Assembly: GCA_014523665.1 (NCBI GenBank)
Contig: JAATVR010000473.1
Location: 1 to 7,068 of the forward strand
From: Nitrososphaerales archaeon TH526
GTDB taxonomy: Archaea > Thermoproteota > Nitrososphaeria > Nitrososphaerales > Nitrososphaeraceae
Direction: 5' to 3'
DNA: 7,068 bases
A program made the position numbers and the translations under genes. Below, piece after piece: positions 1 to 5,982 of the stretch; position 1 is the stretch's first letter; the number at the start of each line of letters is the position of its first letter. Below the pieces are notes generated by a model. It made no database searches, was not told the DNA's origin, and saw only the letters and a list, made by a program, of their open reading frames with translations.

Positions 1-1220
1 CGTTCGGTATGATAGGTTGCTAAAAATTCATTCCAGTTTTTATACTCCTTTGTCATGGATAGTATCATGTATTTATCTCTGTGTAGCTTGTATTTGTGTT
101 GGTTTTCAGGAAACCACATAGTGAGTCCGTGGGAATATTCAACCTCTGTACCTCTGTGTTTATTGGCGATTACTGCAGCGTCCAAATCCTTCAAGATACT
201 TTCTGCAGCTTCTTTGACATCTTCGTCTTCGAAGTTTCTTTTGCAGAGATTGGCCCAGTCTCCGATATCAATATAATCATCATAATCATGTGAAGGCGCA
301 TACATTTGCACTTTTTCTCGCATCTTTGAAATAAGATTCATTGCTGCATCATAGTCTTTATCCAACTTTGTTTTAAGGGCTTTTCCTAACTTGTCAATAC
401 TTGCGGCTAGTTTGGTAACCTTACTCAGGTCTATTGCAGACTGAGTAGTAGGCCACTGGTCCTTTTTATTACTGTAAAATTTATCATAATTCTCAACAAA
501 TTGCATTGCAAGGGCTTTCGCTTGTGCTCCGGGTTTATTGATTGCTCCCAGATCGAGGGCATATGGCCAACCCTCGCCTGGTTCCAATTCTTCGGATCCA
601 ACCATAAAACTTGCATACTTTGCCATATCGTACCCTATTTCTACCAAATTCATCAGGCAAGCGTCGAAGCCAAGAATATCAATTTTCTTGGATTCGGAAA
701 AGCCCGCTTTATTAAAAGCATTTACAAGTTCCTTAGTATCCTGTGATGATCCACTCATATCATCATACAAGATATTTTTCCCTGAAGGCCCTGCATTACT
801 ATGATTAAATAATGACCCAAGCTTTCCGCGCGGCCTGGATCCAACAGGGGTTGTATCTGCCCGATCGAGACGGAAGCCACTACCATGATTCCATAATACT
901 ACAATATTATGACCTGCACCAGAATACTTTTGCATCCACTTCAGACTCGCTGTTAATGTTTTTGGATCTCCGCTGTCTGTTTCCTTTAGTCGTTTTACTA
1001 CCGCACGAAGAGCTTCGCCAGTTCTGGGATCTTTTTCAGTAATTTTATAACGTATAGTTCCTTTGTGATGTTGTTCTTGTTCTCCGTGAGAGTCATATTC
1101 AACAAGACAATCAGTTTGTTTGCTAGAGCCTGTCTCTTGCATCTCAGAGATATCCATTAACCCGTATTCACTTAGATTGTTGTCGCCCGCCATATAAGTA
1201 AAAATGCACCATTCTTTCAT
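1..1220 (-). CDS. C11 (clostripain-family) cysteine peptidase, C-terminus cut by window edge
   Basis: The frame is open from an ATG at 1220 to the window edge (406 codons, no stop). The N-terminus starts directly with the family's opening strand and helix, around FTYMAGDNNLSEYGLMDISE (residues 7-26). Catalytic His is about residue 112 in LWNHGSGF and catalytic Cys about residue 188 in ILGFDACLMN. The downstream SEELEPGEGWPY (209-220) is the usual C11 segment after the Cys. The region near 361-403 (YSHGLTMWFP, then W..FL..Y) resembles the normal end of the domain, so few residues are probably missing. C11 enzymes cleave after Arg or Lys, and several self-process in the stretch between His and Cys; here that stretch is rich in Arg and Lys (118-133). 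There is no signal peptide, so the enzyme is cytosolic or leaves by another route. It lies 278 bases downstream of the emfourin-like gene, so it probably has its own promoter. The family call is firm; the substrate is unknown. Confidence 0.93.
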   Translation of the reverse strand, partial: MKEWCIFTYMAGDNNLSEYGLMDISEMQETGSSKQTDCLVEYDSHGEQEQHHKGTIRYKITEKDPRTGEALRAVVKRLKETDSGDPKTLTASLKWMQKYSGAGHNIVVLWNHGSGFRLDRADTTPVGSRPRGKLGSLFNHSNAGPSGKNILYDDMSGSSQDTKELVNAFNKAGFSESKKIDILGFDACLMNLVEIGYDMAKYASFMVGSEELEPGEGWPYALDLGAINKPGAQAKALAMQFVENYDKFYSNKKDQWPTTQSAIDLSKVTKLAASIDKLGKALKTKLDKDYDAAMNLISKMREKVQMYAPSHDYDDYIDIGDWANLCKRNFEDEDVKEAAESILKDLDAAVIANKHRGTEVEYSHGLTMWFPENQHKYKLHRDKYMILSMTKEYKNWNEFLATYHTE

Positions 1221-1242
1221 AATTTACAAAATATCAAATACA

Positions 1243-1257
1243 CTGAACTATATTAGT
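1243..1257 (-). promoter_or_regulatory. possible TATA-like box of the C11 gene
   Basis: Read on the minus strand this is ACTAATATAGTTCAG. Its centre lies about 32 bases before the ATG at 1220, which would place an archaeal transcription start a few bases before the start codon. No Shine-Dalgarno-like sequence is seen in the bases just before the ATG. The region is AT-rich throughout, so the assignment is weak. Confidence 0.28.
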
Positions 1258-1382
1258 CTATTTAGATCAAGTTTATAATTTTACAATATTATTTCTGGTT
1301 GATTCACATTATACCAGTTGTCATAAATAGCGATTATTGCACTACTATCAATCATGGAATTAGTAACAAGTTCATTCGAGTC

Positions 1383-1414
1383 TTACACTTTTTTTAAGAT
1401 ACACTTTGTGTAAA
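1383..1414. repeat. short direct and inverted repeats (TACACTTT / GTGTA)
   Basis: The octamer TACACTTT occurs at 1384-1391 and again at 1400-1407. The second copy forms a perfect small hairpin, TACAC-TTT-GTGTA (1400-1412), and the first can also pair with the same GTGTAA. It lies between the end of the emfourin-like gene and the start of C11, about 165 bases before the C11 ATG. It could be an operator or an RNA hairpin in a 3' tail. Low complexity makes chance plausible. Confidence 0.3.
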
Positions 1415-1498
1415 AATCCACCCCGAACCAACGAAAAATTTGAAGAAACACTCTCACGTGTTCCAACTGCTCACAATGCCTGTTCTTTGACCATTTTC

Positions 1499-1828
1499 TT
1501 ACTCTAGCTTCCTTTCATGCATTGCTGCATCATTGGCTTTTCGCCTTAGAAATGCTACCAACCGCGCCAGCTCAGACGACATGACAAGGTCATTTGTAGT
1601 CACCGAGTGAATCCGCCCATCTTCTAAATCCACAATTATCTTATACTCGAGATAATCAGCTCCATTTCTTGGAGACGGTGGAGCTTGTGAAGGTAAATCA
1701 AAAAATTTAGCTGAATCGAGAAGAGACCGTAATGTTTGTACTTCATTAGAGTGCATAGAAGCGGAATTGAATAGGGATTTCAATTCCACTCCAGCAAACC
1801 CTCCATATTGAGCAAATTCAATTCTCAT
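1499..1828 (-). CDS. emfourin-like inhibitor of M4 (protealysin-type) metallopeptidase
   Basis: A 109-residue protein without signal peptide or membrane segment. It shows the emfourin pattern in order: a first strand MRIEFAQYGGFAG (1-13), a helix ending in LLDSAKFFDLP (about 38-48), a loop with NGADYLEY (about 57-64), a strand with LEDGRIHSVTTNDLVMSSEL (about 70-89) and a final helix. Emfourin is a roughly 12-kDa inhibitor described with protealysin in Serratia, where inhibitor and peptidase genes are linked. Here the gene starts 27 bases after the stop of a protealysin-like M4 gene on the same strand, the expected partner. I chose the ATG at 1828 because MRIEF... matches the family's N-terminus; a TTG at 1840 would add four residues (MNPS). 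No clear Shine-Dalgarno is visible, so translation probably depends on the operon mRNA. Recognition is from memory of the family pattern and not from a search. Confidence 0.86.
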   Translation of the reverse strand: MRIEFAQYGGFAGVELKSLFNSASMHSNEVQTLRSLLDSAKFFDLPSQAPPSPRNGADYLEYKIIVDLEDGRIHSVTTNDLVMSSELARLVAFLRRKANDAAMHERKLE

Positions 1829-1855
1829 TGAAGGATTCAAAACAAATTTCGAGAA

Positions 1856-2929
1856 TTAATCGAGGATCCTCGTTTTAGTATCAAGATTCACGGCCCTGGC
1901 GCTTAGTAGTTTTGCGTCGATACCAACTGATTCCCATCCAGTGTGCACTGCCATTTGTTCATCACTATCTTTTCCATACAAAGCTCCTGCGACTTCAAAA
2001 GTTATGTCAGCTGCATCCTGGAACTTGCTGTACTCCCGTAGCCTATCTCTTAAGGTAACGTACCAAATCTTACCAGCCTTTTCCCACGAAAAACCACCAA
2101 TTTCTGCGCAAGTAACATAAAACGCCTTGTTGGGTATTCCTGAGCTATAGTGGATTCGCATCCCAGTATGATAGTCTTTCATATGACTAACCTGTTTGTC
2201 AGATGGATGAGCAGTACCCGGATCCTTAAGAGATCGTAGTCCATTTCCACTTCCTAGTAGGATATTGCGCCCAATCAACCAATCAGAACTTTCGGTCGTT
2301 TCCTTGCTGGCCCATTGATCACACATAATTGCAAAGACATCTGACATATGTTCATTTAAAGCTCCCGGTTGACCTCTATAAACAAGATTTGCCTCACTGC
2401 CAGTCACCCCATGGGTTAACTCATGAGCAGTAACGGTCAGACTTGTTAGAGAACCTTTCCTGAATATTACATTACTACCGTCACCGTAAACCATTTGGCT
2501 TCCTGTCCAAACTGCATTATCAAAATCAGTACCAAAATGCACTGATGACTGCAATAGCATTCCGTCATCATCGATAGAATTTCTCTTGAAGACTTTTTTA
2601 AAGAAATCGTATACTCGGCCGGTATTGATGAAGCAGTTATCTACATCGCCATCGCCCGTGTCCTGACTATCGGTCTCGGATCGCCTTGGAGTTCCAGGCA
2701 ATGAAAATATGTCCTCCGCATGGTTTGCGTCGTAAATAATTCTCCTTTTTTCTAGAACCTTGGGTGCCCTCAAATCATGGATTCTAGTTAGTACTGTCCG
2801 TTGCGTCCGTAAGCTCTCAGATATTTCAAGTGTGCGAATGGCTTTCTCTTTTTCTTCGGCAGTTTTCCCTTGCTTAATTATTTCATACAAGATATCGGGT
2901 GGAACTATGTTACAGTGAGCTTGTATCAT
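1856..2929 (-). CDS. protealysin-like M4 metallopeptidase with short propeptide
   Basis: A 357-residue thermolysin-family zinc endopeptidase. Visible motifs: zinc and catalytic HELTH at 169-173, the third zinc ligand in GALNEHMSDV (Glu about 193), and the substrate-binding HYSSGIPNKAFY with catalytic His about 260. The N-terminus MIQAHCNIVPPDILYEII has the PP-x-IL motif and early Cys typical of protealysin-like precursors, whose propeptide is short (about 50 residues), unlike the roughly 200-residue one of secreted thermolysins. The length is close to protealysin (about 340). There is no signal peptide, which agrees with the intracellular location reported for protealysin. The frame is open 25 codons further upstream (to 3004), but I place the start at 2929 because the propeptide motif begins there and a TATA-like box lies 26 bases before it. 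The emfourin-like inhibitor follows on the same strand. The family call is very firm. Confidence 0.96.
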   Translation of the reverse strand: MIQAHCNIVPPDILYEIIKQGKTAEEKEKAIRTLEISESLRTQRTVLTRIHDLRAPKVLEKRRIIYDANHAEDIFSLPGTPRRSETDSQDTGDGDVDNCFINTGRVYDFFKKVFKRNSIDDDGMLLQSSVHFGTDFDNAVWTGSQMVYGDGSNVIFRKGSLTSLTVTAHELTHGVTGSEANLVYRGQPGALNEHMSDVFAIMCDQWASKETTESSDWLIGRNILLGSGNGLRSLKDPGTAHPSDKQVSHMKDYHTGMRIHYSSGIPNKAFYVTCAEIGGFSWEKAGKIWYVTLRDRLREYSKFQDAADITFEVAGALYGKDSDEQMAVHTGWESVGIDAKLLSARAVNLDTKTRILD

Positions 2930-2948
2930 GCACAATAAATACCTTCCA

Positions 2949-2960
2949 TAAATATATAGT
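2949..2960 (-). promoter_or_regulatory. TATA-like box for a leaderless M4-inhibitor transcript
   Basis: On the minus strand the sequence reads ACTATATATTTA, a good match to an archaeal TATA box. Its centre is about 26 bases before the ATG at 2929, the usual distance from TATA box to transcription start in archaea. Transcription would thus begin at or next to the start codon. This supports both an archaeal host and the choice of the downstream ATG, since the longer frame would begin upstream of its own promoter. Confidence 0.5.
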
Positions 2961-3029
2961 CTTACTAGTTTTCTGACACACACATGATTTGCTCTGTTTA
3001 TCACATTGTAAAAAATTACTACAGTAACA

Positions 3030-3291
3030 TAGCAATATACCTCACCGAAGAGGTGCTAACACTCTACCAAGACGACGTTGAATTTGCAAAAAGTGCATCT
3101 TATCCCGTCCAAGCTCAGGAGGGTGCAACTGCGATGGAAATTGTTGCTAGTCGCAATGTTCATGGACTAATTTAAATTCTGATTACTAGGCTATTGATGT
3201 TATCACCGATTTACTTAAAGGGGGGGCTGCCTTCGATCTGTTCATCCGGGCGGATAGACCTGTCTCCCGTTCTAACATCGTATGTCAATAA
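3030..3291 (+). pseudogene. possible broken gene remnant, unrecognised
   Basis: Two adjacent plus-strand stretches in different frames read like ordinary soluble protein. The first (about 3042-3173) includes EEVLTLYQDDVEFAKSASYP and AMEIVASRNVHGLI, then a TAA. The second (3190-3288) reads AIDVITDLLKGGAAFDLF and onward to a TAA. The composition is less AT-rich and more codon-like than the surrounding spacer. Together they suggest a decayed gene with a frameshift and no intact start. The first part faintly resembles a universal-stress or receiver-type fold, but I cannot assign a family. It could also be chance open frame; the upstream end overlaps the M4 promoter region. Confidence 0.25.
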
Positions 3292-3327
3292 AATATCCCT
3301 TCAAAAAGAACTTTAATCTAAGTAAAC

Positions 3328-3369
3328 ATGATATATCATTGGTTAGAATAAAGCATATTATCAATGATA
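3328..3369. repeat. nested AT-rich palindromes
   Basis: ATGATATATCAT (3328-3339) is a perfect 12-base palindrome. TATCATTG (3334-3341) is repeated inverted as CAATGATA (3362-3369), able to form an 8-bp stem with a 20-base loop, and TATCA-A-TGATA (3359-3369) is a further small palindrome. The segment is in a gene-free spacer. Such patterns arise fairly easily in AT-rich DNA. Confidence 0.35.
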
Positions 3370-3456
3370 CTCTCCTATTTCATTGACGGAAAAAAATTAA
3401 GCTTCTAAAGCGAGTACCTTCATACCATTATCACAATACAAGTATTAAAGTCACTC

Positions 3457-3552
3457 ATGATTGGGGCCATTGCAATTTTAATTATGATTGGTATTCTTGC
3501 GTTAACTAAAGATCTTAATATTAAGAAATTGGAACTGCTGAAGTTAATCTAA
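3457..3552 (+). CDS. possible 31-residue single-pass membrane peptide
   Basis: An ATG at 3457 opens a 31-codon frame ending in TAA. Residues 1-16 (MIGAIAILIMIGILAL) form one hydrophobic segment long enough to enter a membrane, followed by a lysine-rich tail TKDLNIKKLELLKLI. It is the only plus-strand candidate gene in the spacer. There is no Shine-Dalgarno and no clear promoter, and an AT-rich sequence encodes Ile and Leu easily, so it may be noise. No family is recognised. Confidence 0.2.
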   Translation: MIGAIAILIMIGILALTKDLNIKKLELLKLI

Positions 3553-3800
3553 TTAATTCTATCGAATTTCAACGCTTCCAAATAATTCCCTTACTTCACT
3601 ATTAAGCCTGCACATACGAGATTCCCTACACACATTTTAAATTTGATATTCTTAAAAAGATCTAACATTAAATTATATCATGTTCAACAAGACCATTCAT
3701 TGAGTTTTACACATTCACGTGTTCCAAGATACACAACTATTTATGCTCAAGTGATTGAGAAATGGATTAACTTTTTTGCTTAGTGTATGAGATTAGTACC

Positions 3801-3814
3801 TTGCTGACAAGCAA
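3801..3814. repeat. small hairpin downstream of the beta-sandwich gene
   Basis: TTGCT-GACA-AGCAA is a perfect 5-bp stem with a four-base loop, 27 bases beyond the stop of the 92-residue protein gene. It is not followed by a T-run on the minus strand, so it is not a standard intrinsic terminator. It may protect the 3' end of the mRNA or be chance. Confidence 0.25.
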
Positions 3815-3840
3815 TTACGTTCTGATGAGATATGATGAAG

Positions 3841-4119
3841 CTAACTTCCACTTCTTGAGAGCCTGATTTCAATTCGACTTTCGCCGCTGTCACCAGTCGA
3901 TATTTTGACCCTGCAAGGGGCGAAACCCTCTGATACGACTTCAATTGTATACTCTCCTGGTGTAGGAGCGGTAATTACAAACTTTCCTTTATTGTCAGTC
4001 AATGCCGCAATATCGGTGAGAGGTACAGGCCCACCAACAAACGAAACTCTCGCTTCAGCGATTGGATTGCCTTTTTCATCTTTGACATTTCCAAAAATTA
4101 GAATAGGTTTGGTAGCCAA
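3841..4119 (-). CDS. small carboxypeptidase-regulatory-like (transthyretin-like beta-sandwich) protein
   Basis: A 92-residue protein that consists almost wholly of one carboxypeptidase regulatory-like domain. The pattern is clear: IFGNVKDEKGNPIAEARVSF (8-27), then LTDNKGKFVITAPTPGEYTI (about 40-59), then VVSEGFAPCRVKI and an acidic-basic strand end. Such domains form seven-stranded beta sandwiches that usually decorate secreted or surface proteins, often next to peptidase domains; a free-standing copy without signal peptide is unusual. It begins 49 bases after the stop of the S1B peptidase on the same strand, so co-transcription is likely. The start is uncertain: the frame has no ATG before the domain, so I use the TTG at 4119, just after a GGGATT tandem repeat. 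By position it may be a partner, inhibitor or folding helper of the S1B enzyme; nothing in the sequence proves this. Confidence 0.78.
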   Translation of the reverse strand: MATKPILIFGNVKDEKGNPIAEARVSFVGGPVPLTDIAALTDNKGKFVITAPTPGEYTIEVVSEGFAPCRVKISTGDSGESRIEIRLSRSGS

Positions 4120-4141
4120 AATCCCAATCCCAATCCCAATC
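4120..4141. repeat. hexamer tandem repeat (AATCCC, about 3.5 copies)
   Basis: Three exact AATCCC units and a partial fourth lie immediately upstream of the TTG start of the small beta-sandwich gene (GGGATT on its strand). If translated in the gene's frame they would encode alternating Ile-Gly, but that frame contains no ATG. Being six bases, unit gain or loss keeps frame and changes only spacing to the start codon. Confidence 0.75.
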
Positions 4142-4168
4142 AGAATACTTCTATAATGGGAGTCGAAT

Positions 4169-5122
4169 CTATGCCTTCCATGCTTTCATGTTGTTATAAA
4201 CCGGAGTACTAATTCTGGTTCCGGAATTAGTGGTTGATCCGCCATATGCATGAATTGCTATACCATAACGATTACCATCTATGACTCTATACACTGCACT
4301 CCCACTCTGTCCACCATATGTATCAATATCATAATACACCTTACGACTGTTCACGCTTGCGATCTTGTGATAATCATACCATTGCGTTCCAGAAGGCTTA
4401 TCGCCAGGATAACCAGAGAGGTTTCCAGTCGAGGCTACTAATTCAGCGTCCGAGTATACGCCAAAACCAAACCAACCAACAGTATTTCCTAACTCTGTCG
4501 AGAGCAGAATTGCACCATAATCATAATTTTCGTTCCCATCATTGATCCACCCTGTTACTGATCTAAAGTTAAAGCTAGTGACTTGCCCATAAGGAAGAGT
4601 GTTACCATTTCGTCCTGGCATAACTATTATACTTTTTACCCAACCATCGCGGCCCGGCACACCGCTATTCTTGATATACACTACATGCCCGGCAGTCATC
4701 AGTGTATGAGGACCAATAAACCATCCAGTACCGATCCATTGCGAATTGTCAGCGGCCGTTATACGTAATGAAGCGTGAGCACGCCATGGGTAGGCAGATG
4801 TGTTAGTTATTTGGACACGGTCATCGGGAAGATGTACAGTCTCTGGAAAAACCCCGAATGATGCTTCACCTATATCCCTAAGCCCGGAGGTGTCTGGAGC
4901 GGTAGATATTGATTCTCCTGATGTCTTTTTGTGACCAGGAACGTCCTCTGTACCTCCACTGCTTGCCTTAGATACTTTCCCGGCTTTTCCCTCAGACGGT
5001 TCCTCATGGACAGACTCGGCGGCAAAAAATTCTGCATCCTCTGCACGCAAACTTTCTTCAGGTTTATTTGAAACTGATGTATGACCTCCACCAGGCCTTG
5101 ACGCTTTATTTTTTGATGCCAT
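4169..5122 (-). CDS. V8-like glutamyl endopeptidase (S1B serine peptidase) with long pro-region
   Basis: A 317-residue chymotrypsin-fold serine peptidase. The triad is His146 (TAGHVVY), Asp201 (NYDYGAI) and Ser274 (YGGQSGSAVY). The stretches ITNTSAYPWRA (105-115), SGYPGDKPSGTQW (236-248) and the C-terminal GTRIST..YNN.K.WK closely follow Bacillus glutamyl endopeptidases. His291 (AIHAYGG) sits where those enzymes place the His that reads Glu in the S1 pocket, so Glu-specific cleavage is likely. Residues 1 to about 98 are polar, low-complexity and rich in Glu, Ser and Lys, with no signal peptide; this looks like a pro-region removed before DDRVQI, and its many Glu residues could be self-cleavage sites. 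Bacillus relatives are secreted with a signal peptide, so the intracellular-looking N-terminus is odd. The small beta-sandwich gene follows closely and the I9-like gene precedes it by 246 bases. Confidence 0.94.
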   Translation of the reverse strand: MASKNKASRPGGGHTSVSNKPEESLRAEDAEFFAAESVHEEPSEGKAGKVSKASSGGTEDVPGHKKTSGESISTAPDTSGLRDIGEASFGVFPETVHLPDDRVQITNTSAYPWRAHASLRITAADNSQWIGTGWFIGPHTLMTAGHVVYIKNSGVPGRDGWVKSIIVMPGRNGNTLPYGQVTSFNFRSVTGWINDGNENYDYGAILLSTELGNTVGWFGFGVYSDAELVASTGNLSGYPGDKPSGTQWYDYHKIASVNSRKVYYDIDTYGGQSGSAVYRVIDGNRYGIAIHAYGGSTTNSGTRISTPVYNNMKAWKA

Positions 5123-5245
5123 ATTGATTTGTTACCTATCGTTAGTCATAACAAAAATAGATAAATGTACTGGTGGTTGTGTAAGCTAATGTGACTTTCA
5201 CAAGAGTGATGGATTACGTTATGAAAGAAGTTGATCTCTTGAGAT

Positions 5246-5265
5246 TATTTCGAAAATTCGAAATA
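5246..5265. promoter_or_regulatory. perfect 9-bp inverted repeat, candidate operator
   Basis: The arms TATTTCGAA and TTCGAAATA are exact inverted copies separated by AA. The site lies in the spacer 124 bases before the S1B start codon and 104 bases after the I9-like stop. A near-continuous 20-base dyad is typical of a dimeric regulator's binding site. It lies too far upstream to overlap the likely core promoter, which fits an activator or a distal operator. No regulator gene is present in the window to pair it with. Confidence 0.45.
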
Positions 5266-5368
5266 GAAATTCAGATTATAACAGGAACTGATGAACGCAT
5301 CTACACCTTCTCAAAACTTTAAACTTGACATCAAACTGATGAGGAACTAGTCTATAACAGGAGCCTTC

Positions 5369-5638
5369 TTACAAAGCCCTGACTTCTCCGTCATACTCAA
5401 TTTTCCTTACTCCAGGTTGTTTGGCAAGCTTGATTACACTGCTTGCTAAAGCTGTTCCAGCTACTGCATTTATTGCGGGGAACGGTCTGTTAACGGAAAA
5501 GCCCTCATTTTCAAGTGAAGAGAAATTAGAACCATAACTCGCTTCAAGGGTAATTATTACGGGGATTCTCGTATCAACATTGTTTCCGGTTGCTTCTGTT
5601 ACCTTGTTCATTACTTCATTACTAATTACTGAACTCAT
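5369..5638 (-). CDS. free-standing I9 (subtilisin propeptide-like) peptidase inhibitor
   Basis: An 89-residue protein that resembles a subtilisin propeptide with no peptidase attached. Residues 24-31 (RIPVIITL) are the first strand, the helix and second strand lead to FSVNRPFPAINAVAG (47-61), the second helix is ASSVIKLAKQPGV (65-77), and it ends in RKIEYDGEVRAL. In I9 domains the C-terminal tail lies in the peptidase active site like a bound product, and this protein stops exactly where such a tail should end. Free I9 proteins are known as subtilisin inhibitors and, in some cases, folding chaperones. The S8 gene upstream on the same strand carries its own propeptide ending in a similar EVFAL, which suggests that this protein acts on that enzyme. 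The spacing of 344 bases and a TATA-like box suggest a separate promoter. There is no signal peptide. Confidence 0.82.
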   Translation of the reverse strand: MSSVISNEVMNKVTEATGNNVDTRIPVIITLEASYGSNFSSLENEGFSVNRPFPAINAVAGTALASSVIKLAKQPGVRKIEYDGEVRAL

Positions 5639-5663
5639 CTCACTCTCTTGTTGTACCTTTTTT

Positions 5664-5674
5664 GATTAATACAT
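5664..5674 (-). promoter_or_regulatory. possible TATA-like box of the I9-like gene
   Basis: On the minus strand this reads ATGTATTAATC, centred about 31 bases before the ATG at 5638. That spacing would give a very short leader, similar to the arrangement proposed for the C11 gene. AT-richness limits confidence. Confidence 0.3.
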
Positions 5675-5954
5675 TTTACCATACTGCCGAAGGATTTTCC
5701 CATCCTAAATTTAGCACTTGTGCACTACTTACAATCGTAGTTACCTTACGCCTTTGGTCTAAGAAATGTTTTCATCGGATGTTTAAGATGATCCTACTAT
5801 TAAGAGCAACCCAATGTGGTGACAATCAATACGATTGTTGACTTAATTGTCGAATTCACCTATTCTAGACTGTTGACATTCTAACCAATTTGAAAAAGTA
5901 GCCCAAAATTGATTCCAATTCTCCATCAACAATGCATTAAGTTCAAGGTATCGA

Positions 5955-5971
5955 TAAAACTAAAATAGAAA
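5955..5971 (-). terminator. possible T-rich terminator after the S8 gene
   Basis: Twelve bases beyond the S8 stop the minus strand reads CTTTCTATTTTAGTTTT. Archaeal RNA polymerase can stop at T-rich runs without a hairpin, so this is a reasonable terminator and would leave the I9-like gene to its own promoter. Confidence 0.35.
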
Positions 5972-5982
5972 GTGGATTCGTT

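Larger units (their letters stand above)
2961..3840. other. long spacer without a convincing gene
   Basis: This 880-base stretch separates the M4-inhibitor operon from the S1B gene pair. I find no complete gene with recognisable homology. It holds a possible broken plus-strand reading region (about 3030-3291), a run of seven G (3220-3226), several AT-rich palindromes (3328-3339, 3359-3369, 3514-3525), a possible 31-codon membrane ORF (3457-3552), a copy of a 19-base element that also follows the emfourin-like gene, and a small hairpin just after the beta-sandwich gene. No tRNA, CRISPR array or insertion sequence ends are seen. Confidence 0.6.
5639..5982. other. spacer between the S8 and I9-like genes
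   Basis: This 344-base AT-rich stretch has no credible reading frame on either strand. At its low end it holds a candidate promoter for the I9-like gene, and at its high end a T-rich run on the minus strand just after the S8 stop. A short GCAC-TT-GTGC palindrome (5714-5723) is the only other structure I notice. No RNA gene is seen. Confidence 0.6.

Noticed and set aside
501..1042. Plus-strand reading frames of 76 to 88 codons opposite the C11 gene
   Set aside because: They are antisense to a gene with intact catalytic motifs and do not resemble any protein.
2930..3004. N-terminal 25-codon extension of the M4 peptidase
   Set aside because: The extension has no propeptide features and contains the likely TATA box; the protealysin-type N-terminus begins at 2929.
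4140..4181. Short minus-strand ORF MEGIDSTPIIEVF overlapping the S1B stop
   Set aside because: Only 13 codons and in a different frame from the beta-sandwich gene; the hexamer repeat cannot restore frame, so it is not a plausible true start.
3905..4768. Plus-strand frames opposite the beta-sandwich and S1B genes
   Set aside because: They mirror real minus-strand genes and have low-complexity, biased composition.
4870..5091. Second minus-strand frame inside the S1B pro-region
   Set aside because: It overlaps the confident S1B gene entirely and has no recognisable features.
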